Made by a program: the position numbers and the translations under genes. Shown piece after piece: positions 30,701 to 37,915 of a DNA stretch of 64,000 nt. The notes below the pieces were generated by a model, which searched no databases, was not told where the DNA came from, and was given only the letters and a program-made list of their open reading frames with translations. Each line of letters opens with the position of its first letter. The first letter of the stretch is position 1. Source of the stretch: Streptomyces europaeiscabiei (GTDB taxonomy: Bacteria > Actinomycetota > Actinomycetes > Streptomycetales > Streptomycetaceae); contig NZ_CP107843.1 of assembly GCF_036346855.1 (NCBI RefSeq), positions 28,761 through 92,760 of the forward strand, given 5' to 3'.

Positions 30701-33536
30701 GCGGGATCAGGGCGGGCAGCAGGGCCAGGAGGAACTGCGCGCCCATCATCGTGATTTGCGGGATGAGGGGGGCGACGGCGGTCAGGATCTCGCCGAAGCT
30801 GCGGCCGAGCTGCAGCAGGTGCGGCAGCAGCATCGGCAGGATCGGCAGGGCCGTCTGGAGGGCCGTGGTGAAGAGTGCGAGGCCCTGGGTGACGAGTTCC
30901 TTCAGGATGACCGCGAGCCCGGCAATGATGGGCTTGAGGGCGGCGCCGAGGGCGCCCGCGACCTGGCGAATGACGGGTGCGGCGAGGAGGAAGGCGGCGG
31001 CGAGCGCGTCGACCAGGGGCAACAGCGGCGGCAGGAGTGAGGCGAGGAGCTCGCCCGCGACCGGCAGCAGGGGGGAGAGGGCCTCGACGAGGTTGATCGC
31101 GGCCTTGGCGATGCCGACGAGGACGGGTCCAAGGTTCTTCGCGACGGGCATCAGCGCCACGCCGAGCTGCTCGAGCAGGTCTCCGACGGCGGGGCCGAGG
31201 AGGCCGGCGATCTCGACGACGAACGGGGCCAGGGTGGCCAGGAGCGGCAGGGCGGCCTGAATCGCTGATCCGAGGGCGCCCGCGACGAGGGTGGCGATGG
31301 CCTGGACGGCGGTGAAGATGGCCCGGAGGGATTCCTGCACTTCCGGCAGGGCGGTGATGCGGCGGATCTCCTCGAGGGCGGTGCCGATGACGGCGAAGAA
31401 GTCGCCGCCCCCGGCGGCGGCCGCGCCCATGATGTTCTTGACGATCCCGAAGACGTCGCCGAGGACGTTGCCGAACTGGATCGCGACATCGAGGGCGGTG
31501 TTGATCGACTCGGCGAGGGTGCCGGACTCCAGGCCCTTGGACAGCTTGTCCATGACCCGGTCCATGGCCGAGGCGGCGCCCTGGGTGATCCGGTCGAACG
31601 CCGGCTGCGCGGCGATGGACAGCTGACCGAGGCCGGTGACCAGTTGGCCGGGTATGCGGGAGAGGTTGCCGAGGCTGGAGGTGATGCCGTCGAAGACCTT
31701 CTTCAGCTGGCCGGTGCGCTCGAGGTTCGATACGGCGGTGAGCGCGTTGCGGCCCATCGTGTTGAGTTCGCCCGCCGCGCCGGTCAGGCCGGTGCGGACG
31801 GTGGGCAGGATCTGTGTGCCGACCCGACTGAGGCGGTTGCCGAGTCCGTCGAACAGCCGGTCCTGGACCTCCAGGCGCATGTCCCGCCACGCCGGGGCCA
31901 TCGACTGCAGGATGCCGACGAACTGGCGGGCGTTCGGGGACAGCTTCGCCAGCGCCGTGTCCAGCTTGGATGTCTGTGCGGCCGCCTTGGTCTGCGCGTC
32001 GGCGACCTGCCGGGCCGCATCGGCGACAGCGCGGTGGGCGTCGGCCAGGGAGCGTTGGGCCTCGGCTACCTGCTCGCCGGTCTGCCGGATCCGCTCGCGC
32101 GCGGCGAGGACCTGCTGACTGCCCTCCACCCCGGCCTTGTTGGCCGCCTTGGTCTCGGTGGTCAGGCGCTTTTGCTGCCGGGACTGCTCCTCGGCGTTCG
32201 CGCGGGACCGCTCGAGGGCGAGTTCGGCCTGCCGGATCTGCAGCTGTGTCGCGGTGGGGTCGGAGCGGGTGGTGGCGAGGTCGAGTTCGGCCTGCTCGAC
32301 GTCGAGTGCGGCCTGCTTCTGGTCGAGGGCGCCCTGTTTCAGCTGGGCGTTCATGTCCTCGAGGGCGCGGGCGGCCTCGCGGCGGGCGGCGGACAGTTCG
32401 GCCTGGGTGAGGCGGGCGGTGCGCTGGGCCTGGGTGAGGGCCCGTTCGGCGTCGGCTACGCCGCGCTGGGCGTTGGCGAGCTGCCGCTGTGCCGTTTCCA
32501 CCTGCCGGGTCGCGGTGGCCGCCTTGGTGGCCTCGGAGGCCACCGGGTTGAACGCTGCCTTGATCGCGTCGCCGACGCCGAGGGTGCCGAGTTTCATCGC
32601 GCCGAACAGGCCGATGAGAGTGGTCAGGGCGGGCGCGCCGGTCGCGGCGAGGGGGCCGAGCTGGGCGAGCGCGGAGCCGAGGGAGCCGATGGTGGGCAGC
32701 GCGCTGATCGCGGCGCCGGTGAGCATGGCGATGCGGCTGGACAGCAGACCGACGCCACCGCCTCCCCCGCCCCCGGAACCCAGCGAGCTGAGGCCGAGGG
32801 TGAGGGCGGCCAGGCCGGTGGAGCGGACCCGGATGTTGACGGTCCGGTCGCGGGTCAGGACCCGCAGGGAGGCGTCGGCGGCGGCGGTGTCGGCGCGGGC
32901 CTGGACCGTGACGGTGCGGCGGCGGGTGAGGTTGGCGAGGTCGTTCGCGGCGACGCGGGTGTCGACGTCGGCGCCGATCCGCACGGTGCGGCGCCGGATG
33001 AGGTTGTTGATCTCGTTCGCGGCGACGCGGGTGTCGACGGAGGCGCGAATGTTGACGACACGGTCGGCGGTGAGCCGGTCGAGTTGACGCTTGGCGGTGT
33101 TGTAGGCGGCCTGCTGGATGACCGGGAGGATGTCGACGCTCTGCTGCCCGGACAGGAAGCCGAGCTTGGTCTTGGCTGCGGTGTCGTCGACCTCGGCGGT
33201 GATCTTTACCTTGCGGTCCGCCGTCAGTTTCTGCAGGGAGGCGGTGGCAGCCTTGTCGTCCAGCTCGGCCGTGATCTTTACGGTGCGGTCGTCGGTGAGG
33301 CGGCGCAGGGCAGTGGTGGCGGCCTTGTCGTCGAGGGTCGCCTTGACCTTCACGCCGATCGGCTTGGCAAGCTTCTTGCTGATCGCGTTACGGATCAGGT
33401 CGCCGGCGAGGTCTCCCGCGTCCTTCGCGGGCTCGCGAATAGCAGCGGGCAGCTCGATGCGGAGGCGGTCGCCGAACTGGCTGACGTCCGGGATCAGTGA
33501 GACCCGGGTCCGGCCGACGACGGTGCCCTCCGACAT
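27789..33536 (-). CDS. Tape measure protein with M23 peptidase and transglycosylase domains (1,915 aa)
   Basis: Residues 1-260 carry repeated short beta/coil units (KVKATLDDKAATTALRRLTD; VNIRASVDTRVAANEINNL). A long helical, Ala/Gln-rich coiled coil follows (about 330-560), then hydrophobic stretches typical of tape measures (LLPPLLPLVDALAAAFLLA). At 1,325-1,410 is an M23 endopeptidase: HTGLDFPARTGTKVVAVDNG, YAHLSSIAAKVG and the metal-binding HLHLE. At about 1,435-1,545 is a soluble-lytic-transglycosylase-like domain: MRQESGGNPKAVNRWDSN, YPSVGLMQVIRGTF. The length sets tail length (about 0.15 nm per residue, so very roughly 280 nm). The two hydrolases would open murein at DNA entry. ATG after GGAGG. 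Confidence 0.9.
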   Translation of the reverse strand: MSEGTVVGRTRVSLIPDVSQFGDRLRIELPAAIREPAKDAGDLAGDLIRNAISKKLAKPIGVKVKATLDDKAATTALRRLTDDRTVKITAELDDKAATASLQKLTADRKVKITAEVDDTAAKTKLGFLSGQQSVDILPVIQQAAYNTAKRQLDRLTADRVVNIRASVDTRVAANEINNLIRRRTVRIGADVDTRVAANDLANLTRRRTVTVQARADTAAADASLRVLTRDRTVNIRVRSTGLAALTLGLSSLGSGGGGGGGVGLLSSRIAMLTGAAISALPTIGSLGSALAQLGPLAATGAPALTTLIGLFGAMKLGTLGVGDAIKAAFNPVASEATKAATATRQVETAQRQLANAQRGVADAERALTQAQRTARLTQAELSAARREAARALEDMNAQLKQGALDQKQAALDVEQAELDLATTRSDPTATQLQIRQAELALERSRANAEEQSRQQKRLTTETKAANKAGVEGSQQVLAARERIRQTGEQVAEAQRSLADAHRAVADAARQVADAQTKAAAQTSKLDTALAKLSPNARQFVGILQSMAPAWRDMRLEVQDRLFDGLGNRLSRVGTQILPTVRTGLTGAAGELNTMGRNALTAVSNLERTGQLKKVFDGITSSLGNLSRIPGQLVTGLGQLSIAAQPAFDRITQGAASAMDRVMDKLSKGLESGTLAESINTALDVAIQFGNVLGDVFGIVKNIMGAAAAGGGDFFAVIGTALEEIRRITALPEVQESLRAIFTAVQAIATLVAGALGSAIQAALPLLATLAPFVVEIAGLLGPAVGDLLEQLGVALMPVAKNLGPVLVGIAKAAINLVEALSPLLPVAGELLASLLPPLLPLVDALAAAFLLAAPVIRQVAGALGAALKPIIAGLAVILKELVTQGLALFTTALQTALPILPMLLPHLLQLGRSFGEILTAVAPLIPQITMMGAQFLLALLPALIPLIPPLVQLSTLFLRLATWLIVKIVVPALTKLVNFLAALRKAFQPAVDAVKWLTKAIASAFEWVYDKLLGHSIIPDIVNGTIGWFRDMWRRTVKIFTDLKDGAIRIWNDFWSGIRSTATDAWKKVRGGFDAFAKGLREAFEDARDAIGQIWAGLKNLVKEPIKFWIETVYNRGIVTVWNQTAAKIPGVPDLKPMSMPKGFARGGILSGDSNWWQGDDQLVPMRRGEGVYVSEVMRDPYERARLHAMNQAAIRGQNPAIARSQYGFAGGGIIGDLGSGLKSLGSNIADSVTGALGKGADAVRGRFGDLAAKALKPVKSGITKALGTNTSTWPGMVARAPLNLIDRAVDYIRGKDIPDSTGAWTKPVKAAYGTRFGARGLMWSSGRHTGLDFPARTGTKVVAVDNGTVNSAESGGPYGRHVVINHGGKLQSLYAHLSSIAAKVGAGITRGAKVGAVGATGNTTGPHLHLEARVNGRAVDPMKYLTASGGDGGTGVQRWRGVVEQALGQVRQSLSLADTTLRRMRQESGGNPKAVNRWDSNWQAGYPSVGLMQVIRGTFRAYAGKYKNTGPFMYGVSTDPMANVYASMRYALARYGSLSRAYNRPGGYALGGLVGGGTRIGRGLPRGYASGGIVRVGGKRIDTGPIAASVGSDFLKKLTGTASQISAAMTLVANAVKNAFKGVKSTIDNALLAKISASNAQLQALAKQRDAIAAKISAANAFAAEAAQNATQFTQMTGLPNGGFGFGAGGILAGLNSRLSQLKAFGKNLQVLAQRGLSKALLQQIINAGPDGGAAYAQALVDATPQQLKDINATQAAITKATTAYGKDAADALYDAGSQSGKGYLAGLKAQEKAIENAMSALAKKIKATIEKALKIKSPSLVFAQLGEFTVQGFAQGMRAATPQAAATAARMAAIVRSSAGAGGTRIGNSTSTTTVGDRILNYQATVREQASRASVLAALALEDQLHRPVVVGA

Positions 33537-33549
33537 GCCACCCTCCCTT

Positions 33550-34071
33550 CTACTGCTGTGGCGCCGCCTGCTTGGCCGCTTCCAGTTCGCGGATCTTCTT
33601 CAGCCAGTGCGCGATCTCTGCCTGCTTGGCCGCCTCGTCGGCCGGGGTGGTGCTGGGCCGCATCCGCTCCAGGACTGCCCGGTTGCGGGCGTCGATCGCC
33701 TCGGCCAGTTCCTGGGACCGCTCGTCGCCTTCCATCACGGGCGGCTGGATGGTCTGCAGGTCCGGCGGATCGCCCTGGAGGTGGGCCTTCCACAAGATCC
33801 GGACCAGCAGCAGCAGCGCGTTGTAGGAGGAGGCCCCGATGTAGGTGGCCTGCGACCAGCGGGCTCCGTCGACGTCGCCGGCTTCGGCGGCGCGGGTGGC
33901 GGATTCCTCGGGCAGGGCGTCGACCAGGTCGCGGAGTTCGGCCCAGTTCATCGACCCCTCTCCCCAGGACATGGCCCAGAACTCGGTTAGGCGGCGGCCT
34001 GGGTAGTAGCGCTGGATGTCGGCTCGAAGGGCTCCGGCGTGCTCTCGGAGGAGGGCGAGGAGCCGGAGTCT
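33550..34071 (-). CDS. Tail assembly chaperone, -1 frame part (GT-type extension)
   Basis: This frame is open from the slippery site to the stop at 33550, and no ribosome site is needed. The translation after the slip runs LLREHAGALRADIQRYYPGR and then LTEFWAMSWGEGSMNWAELRD, which is the typical second half of actinophage gpGT fusions. The joined product, 116 residues from the first gene plus 173 from this frame, is about 289 aa. It binds the tape measure and keeps it soluble until the tube forms. Internal ATGs at 33954 and 33972 could give a free short form but lack good ribosome sites. Confidence 0.82.
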   Translation of the reverse strand, partial: RLRLLALLREHAGALRADIQRYYPGRRLTEFWAMSWGEGSMNWAELRDLVDALPEESATRAAEAGDVDGARWSQATYIGASSYNALLLLVRILWKAHLQGDPPDLQTIQPPVMEGDERSQELAEAIDARNRAVLERMRPSTTPADEAAKQAEIAHWLKKIRELEAAKQAAPQQ

Positions 34072-34418
34072 TCCCCCGCGGTGGTGCCCGCCTCCTTGCT
34101 GAGTTCGTCGAGGAGGTCGGTGAGTTCGCCGACGGTGAGGTGGGCGACCCTGAGGAGGTCGTCGAACGCGTCGGGCGGGGACGCCACCTTGCGGAGGATG
34201 CCGAGGTTGGCGTTGCCCTCGTCCTTCTCAACGGACTCGACGAGCTCGATCGGCCAGTGGTCCTGGGTGAGGAACGAGCACACCCGCTCCCGGACGGAGA
34301 TGCCCTCGGGGTCGCCGGGGACCTCGAAGACCACGTCGACGTACTTGATGCCGGCGGCTTCGGCGCGCTGGGCGCGCATCTGCTGCAGGCGGATCACCTT
34401 GCGGTTCGGCTTGGACAC
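33987..34418 (-). CDS. Tail assembly chaperone, zero-frame product (G-type, 143 aa)
   Basis: GTG at 34416-34418 follows GAAGGAAGACGCC. The N-terminus is basic (KPNRKVIRLQQMRAQRAEAA), followed by YVDVVFEVPGDPEGISVRER and a helical part DAFDDLLRVAHLTVGELTDL. Position between the tail tube and tape measure genes identifies it as the gpG analogue. The C-terminal tail (SGSSPSSESTPEPFEP) lies beyond the slip site and is Ser/Pro-rich, as expected for the non-shifted form. Confidence 0.83.
   Translation of the reverse strand: MSKPNRKVIRLQQMRAQRAEAAGIKYVDVVFEVPGDPEGISVRERVCSFLTQDHWPIELVESVEKDEGNANLGILRKVASPPDAFDDLLRVAHLTVGELTDLLDELSKEAGTTAGEDSGSSPSSESTPEPFEPTSSATTQAAA
34071..34077 (-). promoter_or_regulatory. 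Programmed -1 frameshift slippery site GGGGGAA
   Basis: On the minus strand the zero frame reads GCG GGG GAA and the -1 frame reads GGG GGA, so both tRNAs can re-pair after slipping. It lies 82-88 nt before the zero-frame stop, and the -1 frame is open from here onward with family-typical sequence. This is the standard gpG/gpGT arrangement. Confidence 0.8.
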
Positions 34419-34536
34419 GGCGTCTTCCTTCGTGGGCGAGGGCTTGGGGCGGGGGACGGTCACGGGGGTGAGGGTGGTGGTCTGCCGCGCTGCCCCCGCC
34501 CGGGTGTGAGCGCGGCAGACCACCAGCTCTGGGGGG

Positions 34537-35121
34537 TTACGTCAGGGCGACGTTGGTGAGGTAGCGCTGTACGGCCTGGCCGCCGCCGGGTGCGGCGAGC
34601 GGCTTGAACGTCAGCTCGAAGTTGGAGGCGTCGTCGGCGGAGCGCTTGCGGTTGCCGCGGTCGGACACGTCGACGCGGGCGATCATGATGCGCTCGATCT
34701 CGTCGCCCTCGATGATGTCGATCCCGAGCGCCCGCTCGATTCCGGGGCTGGCCTGCCCGGTGCCGAAGGACAGGAACTGAGGGACGGCGGGCGGGCCGAC
34801 GGCGGCCGCCGTGCTGGTCATGTCGTCCTCTTCCACCGCGTAGTACAGCTGGAGCATCGCGGCGGTCGTCTCCAGGAACGTCATCTTGAAAGAGCCGTCG
34901 CGGGACTTGATGCGGGTCTTGACCGGGGCTTCCTCGCCCCAGGCCTGGATCTCGGTGCGGTCTTCTCCGAGGGCCTCCTCGAGGCCGTCGGGGTGCATGT
35001 AGCCGAGGTCGACCCATGCGACGTCCCAGGCGGCGGTCGGCGTGGTGGGGAAGGTGGTGCCGACGGGCGCGACGTAGGCGCGGCCCTTGACGCCAATCTT
35101 GATGTTGTCTGCGTCGCCCAC
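34537..35121 (-). CDS. Major tail (tube) protein (194 aa)
   Basis: GTG start with GGAGG upstream (MGDADNIKIGVKGRAYVAPV). The sequence WDVAWVDLGYMHPDGLEEAL, IQAWGEEAPVKTRIKSRDGS and ALGIDIIEGDEIERIMIARV matches the tail-tube family of actinobacterial siphoviruses. The length is normal. Position ahead of the chaperone genes supports the call. It polymerises as hexameric rings to form the tube. Confidence 0.87.
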   Translation of the reverse strand: MGDADNIKIGVKGRAYVAPVGTTFPTTPTAAWDVAWVDLGYMHPDGLEEALGEDRTEIQAWGEEAPVKTRIKSRDGSFKMTFLETTAAMLQLYYAVEEDDMTSTAAAVGPPAVPQFLSFGTGQASPGIERALGIDIIEGDEIERIMIARVDVSDRGNRKRSADDASNFELTFKPLAAPGGGQAVQRYLTNVALT

Positions 35122-35131
35122 GATGGGCCTC

Positions 35132-35584
35132 CTAGCTGGTCGTTCGGGGTGGGCGCACGCTCATCCCCAAGGTCATGCCGACCCGTCGGATCCCGGAATT
35201 GGGCTCCTCGGGCCGGTCTTGCGGACCGGTCTCCTCCGATATGCCGTTGACGCGTCCATCAGCGGTGGCCTGGCCGGGCATCAGCTCCCACAGGCCGCGT
35301 ACTTGAAGGGCCAGCCGCATCGCCGCCCCGAGGTTCTGGGCGGGGGCGTAGCAGTCGACGGAGAAGCGGGGCTGATCCCTGGCAGAGGAATCGGACCAGC
35401 CCCGCAGACTGGCGGTGCCGCCGATACGCAGGACCCGGACGATGCCGCCGCGCTCGGCGAGTGCCTGGTCGAACTCCGCGGCTTCGGGGAGTTCACCGAC
35501 GACCAGGGCGTCGTCGCCGAGGGCGGCCTGAAGGAGGTCGATGGCGACCTTCTTGCCGTCGGGGAGCTGTACCGGCGTGGACAC
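35132..35584 (-). CDS. Tail terminator / tail-to-head joining protein (150 aa)
   Basis: GTG start; VAIDLLQAALGDDALVVGEL and RFSVDCYAPAQNLGAAMRLA with a C-terminal GISEETGPQDRPEEPNSGIRR are characteristic of the minor capsid/tail terminator group found just ahead of the tube gene. It caps the tube at the head end. Length and order in the operon fit. Confidence 0.72.
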   Translation of the reverse strand: MSTPVQLPDGKKVAIDLLQAALGDDALVVGELPEAAEFDQALAERGGIVRVLRIGGTASLRGWSDSSARDQPRFSVDCYAPAQNLGAAMRLALQVRGLWELMPGQATADGRVNGISEETGPQDRPEEPNSGIRRVGMTLGMSVRPPRTTS

Positions 35585-35589
35585 GTCGG

Positions 35590-35820
35590 CTACTTCGCCT
35601 TGACCGTGCTGGCGGCCTTCGGGCCCGCCAGGGCGCTGGTCTCCGACGGGCTGGGGTCGGCGGCCGGGGCCGGCGCGGGTTCCGTGGTTTCCACGGGCTT
35701 GGCGAAGCCGTGCCAGGAGCGGACCTCGTCGCGGCGCACCGTCACGATGTCGCCGGGCTTCTTGTCCTTGTGCCAGAACGTCAGCTTCAGATCGACCATC
35801 TCAGCGCCGTCAGCGGCCAT
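35590..35820 (-). CDS. Small phage protein in the connector region (76 aa)
   Basis: The N-terminal half (LKLTFWHKDKKPGDIVTVRR, then DEVRSWHGFAKPVE) is a small beta-domain of the kind found in head-tail joining regions of actinophages (a KOW-like short domain cannot be excluded). The C-terminal half is Pro/Ala/Ser-rich and disordered. Flanked closely by the gp10-like and terminator genes. Confidence 0.65.
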   Translation of the reverse strand: MAADGAEMVDLKLTFWHKDKKPGDIVTVRRDEVRSWHGFAKPVETTEPAPAPAADPSPSETSALAGPKAASTVKAK

Positions 35821-35835
35821 GGCGGTTCTCCTTCA

Positions 35836-36174
35836 TCAGTGATCGCCTCCAGCGGCGTCGAGGGCGTGCGAGAGGGTGTAGTGGGGGCGGTGGATGGCGT
35901 GGCCGTTGCGGTCCCGCTGGGTGGTGCCGTGCTCGACGTAGTAGGAGTGGGGGGCGTCGGCGTCGACGTGCCGGGTGCCGTCAGGGTCGGGCTCGTCGAC
36001 GACGTGGATGCCGTCGCGGAATTCGCCGGTGTCGACGGGTGCGGTGGCCTTGGCGATCTCCTCGACCCGCTTCATCCGCTCCTTGAAGTCGGCTTGGACC
36101 TCGGGGACGAGAGGCAGTTCGAACTGGATCGCCTCGTCGTCGATGTCGATGTCGATGTGGACTTCGGTGGCCAT
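35836..36174 (-). CDS. HK97 gp10-like tail completion protein (112 aa)
   Basis: ATG at 36172-36174 overlaps the stop of the gene in front. FKERMKRVEEIAKATAPVDT with GEFRDGIHVVDEPDPDG and HSYYVEHGTTQRDRNG is the HK97 gp10 pattern (V-DTG-x-L/R then YA/YY-x-VE-x-GT). These proteins join the completed tail to the head. Confidence 0.84.
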   Translation of the reverse strand: MATEVHIDIDIDDEAIQFELPLVPEVQADFKERMKRVEEIAKATAPVDTGEFRDGIHVVDEPDPDGTRHVDADAPHSYYVEHGTTQRDRNGHAIHRPHYTLSHALDAAGGDH

Positions 36175-36512
36175 CAGCCCGTCACCTCCAGGAGGTTGAC
36201 GGTTTGGCCGGAGAGCGGGCCGGACGCCTCCACGGCGCGGGGGACGCCGTCGACCTCCCACGTGCGGCCGTCCCACTGGACGCGGTGGTAGGCCGTCACC
36301 TGGGGGGCGCTCGGGGGGAGGTCGAGCTGGGCGGTGGTGATGGTCTGGTTGGCGGCCTGCTTGTTCTCGCGGGCGCTGGTGTAGTCGACGGTGCAGCCGG
36401 ATACCGGTATCGGGACGGCGTTCGGCCAGTCCCGTACCTGGCTGTTGTAGTCACCGGCCGTGAGGGGGGCTTCGAGGAGGGTGACCGTCTGGCGGCCGAT
36501 GTTGCCCGGCAT
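36174..36512 (-). CDS. Head closure / head-tail stopper protein (112 aa)
   Basis: MPGNIGRQTVTLLEAPLTAG and VSGCTVDYTSARENKQAANQ with YHRVQWDGRTWEVDGVP match the small beta-barrel head-closure proteins (SPP1 gp16/HK97 gp9-like). It has 1-base overlaps with both neighbouring genes. It would plug the connector after packaging. Confidence 0.78.
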   Translation of the reverse strand: MPGNIGRQTVTLLEAPLTAGDYNSQVRDWPNAVPIPVSGCTVDYTSARENKQAANQTITTAQLDLPPSAPQVTAYHRVQWDGRTWEVDGVPRAVEASGPLSGQTVNLLEVTG

Positions 36513-36886
36513 CAGCCCTCCACCCAGACGAAGCCCTTGAAGTAGCCGGAGGCCAGGAGGACGTCGGCGGCGGCCCGGCACAGGCGCGGGGACTGGCCGG
36601 CGTTCTGGCCGACGGTGCGGCGGGTGAAGGACCGTGACCCGGTGGACATGGACTGGACGTCGTCCTGGGCGCCGGTCTCGTCGCCGCGGTCCATCGCCCA
36701 GTGGACTTGCTGCACGCAGGCGTCTTTGAGGGTCGCCAGGACGTCGGTGTCGGTGGGGTCGTAGGCGAGGCCGTGCAGCGCGCGGTCGATCGCCGTGGAT
36801 GCCCGCGTGAGCAGGCGCACGGCGTTCGCCGGGGCGGGCTCGGGGGTGAGCCACGCCTCGAGGTCGCTGACGGTCGCGTACGGCAC
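36512..36886 (-). CDS. Head-tail connector adaptor, HK97 gp6-like (124 aa)
   Basis: GTG start at 36884-36886. YATVSDLEAWLTPEPAPANA, LTRASTAIDRALHGLAYDPT and LKDACVQQVHWAMDRGDETG is the helical gp6/gp15 connector pattern. It binds below the portal ring. The gene is placed immediately before the stopper. Confidence 0.78.
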   Translation of the reverse strand: MPYATVSDLEAWLTPEPAPANAVRLLTRASTAIDRALHGLAYDPTDTDVLATLKDACVQQVHWAMDRGDETGAQDDVQSMSTGSRSFTRRTVGQNAGQSPRLCRAAADVLLASGYFKGFVWVEG

Positions 36887-36892
36887 GATCTC

Positions 36893-37480
36893 CTACTCCT
36901 CCGTCTCCGGGTCCGGCTGCTGCTCGGTGCGGGCGTCCTCGACGACCTGCGCGTAGTCCTGGCAGTCGGTCTTGGTGGCGTCCTTGGCGTCGTCCGGGTC
37001 CATGCCGAGCGCGATCGCGTACTGCCGCCACTCGGCGACGACCGCGTTCTTCGCGGGCTTCTCCGGCAGGGGCTCGACCGGCGTCTCGGGGTCGGTGGTG
37101 GGGACCGGGGCGTCCTGGCCCTCGCCGAGCGCCTTCTCGTGTTCGGCGACCCACTCCTGCAGCTGGGTCAGCGACAGGGTGGAGGCCTGGGTGGACTCCA
37201 TGCCGAGGGCGACCGCGTAGGTGGCCCACTGGCCCGCTGTCGCGTCGTCGCCGGGCTTCTCGCCCGGGGAGCGGCGGTGGGTGCCGACGCGGCTGGCGGT
37301 GGTGGCCTCCGCGCCGTCCACGACGACCAGGGCCTTGTTCCCGGCCGACACGTCGGCGTCCTTGCCGTCGACGGGCCGCAGGGCGCCCTTGGCGATCTGC
37401 TTGGCCATCTCGGGGGTGGGCGGGTCGTCCAGGTGGAGCCGGAGCCCACCCGTTCCCTCGTACTCGCGCGTCTTGGCCAT
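36893..37480 (-). CDS. Hypothetical head-region protein with two SAP-like repeats (195 aa)
   Basis: Two related segments stand out: GQWATYAVALGMESTQASTL with LSLTQLQEWVAEHEKALGE, and AEWRQYAIALGMDPDDAKDA with TKTDCQDYAQVVEDART. The shared WxxYAxALGM core and following helix look like small helix-extended-loop-helix (SAP or Rho-N type) units that bind DNA. The N-terminus (MAKTREYEGTGGLRLHLDDP) resembles phage proteins next to capsid genes. It may bind packaged DNA or the connector; not certain. Confidence 0.65.
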   Translation of the reverse strand: MAKTREYEGTGGLRLHLDDPPTPEMAKQIAKGALRPVDGKDADVSAGNKALVVVDGAEATTASRVGTHRRSPGEKPGDDATAGQWATYAVALGMESTQASTLSLTQLQEWVAEHEKALGEGQDAPVPTTDPETPVEPLPEKPAKNAVVAEWRQYAIALGMDPDDAKDATKTDCQDYAQVVEDARTEQQPDPETEE

Positions 37481-37482
37481 GC

Positions 37483-37860
37483 TCAGAACGCCTTCGGGAG
37501 CTTGAAGACGGTGATGGTGCCGGTCGTGCCGGCCGCGAAGTCGACGTAGAGCTTGGAGCCGTCCTGCTGGAACCGGGCCGAGGTGAACGGGCCGAGGAAC
37601 TCCTTACCGGTGGTCGCTGCGACCGTGGTGGCGGAGTCGCCCTGTCCGGCCATCCAGGACTGGGTACCCGATCCGGCCTTGACCGTGACGATCTTGTCGG
37701 TGCCGGCGGTGTTCGCGACGCGGATCAGGGTGCGCTCGGGGTCGGCGTTCTCGATGACGACGCCGTTGGTGACGAGGGTGGCGTCGATGGTCGTGCCAGC
37801 CACGTCGGTGAGGTGGCTGTTGGGAACGAACGGGGTGTAGGCGACGGCGGTGCGCGGCAT
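37483..37860 (-). CDS. Putative head decoration protein (125 aa)
   Basis: A beta-rich protein with TTIDATLVTNGVVIENADPE, RTLIRVANTAGTDKIVTVKA and GPFTSARFQQDGSKLYVDFA, directly after the capsid gene. Proteins of this kind in actinophages are capsid decoration or head fibre-base proteins. ATG after AGGAGGACCTC. The functional call rests on position and fold impression. Confidence 0.62.
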   Translation of the reverse strand: MPRTAVAYTPFVPNSHLTDVAGTTIDATLVTNGVVIENADPERTLIRVANTAGTDKIVTVKAGSGTQSWMAGQGDSATTVAATTGKEFLGPFTSARFQQDGSKLYVDFAAGTTGTITVFKLPKAF

Positions 37861-37915
37861 GAGGTCCTCCTGAAGGGGTCAGCGCACGAAGTGGGTTCGG
37901 TGCCTTGAGGAGGGC

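Noticed and set aside
28585..31890. 1,100-codon minus-strand frame overlapping the tape measure in another frame
   Set aside because: Arg/Pro/His-rich composition without motifs; a codon-bias shadow of the tape measure gene.
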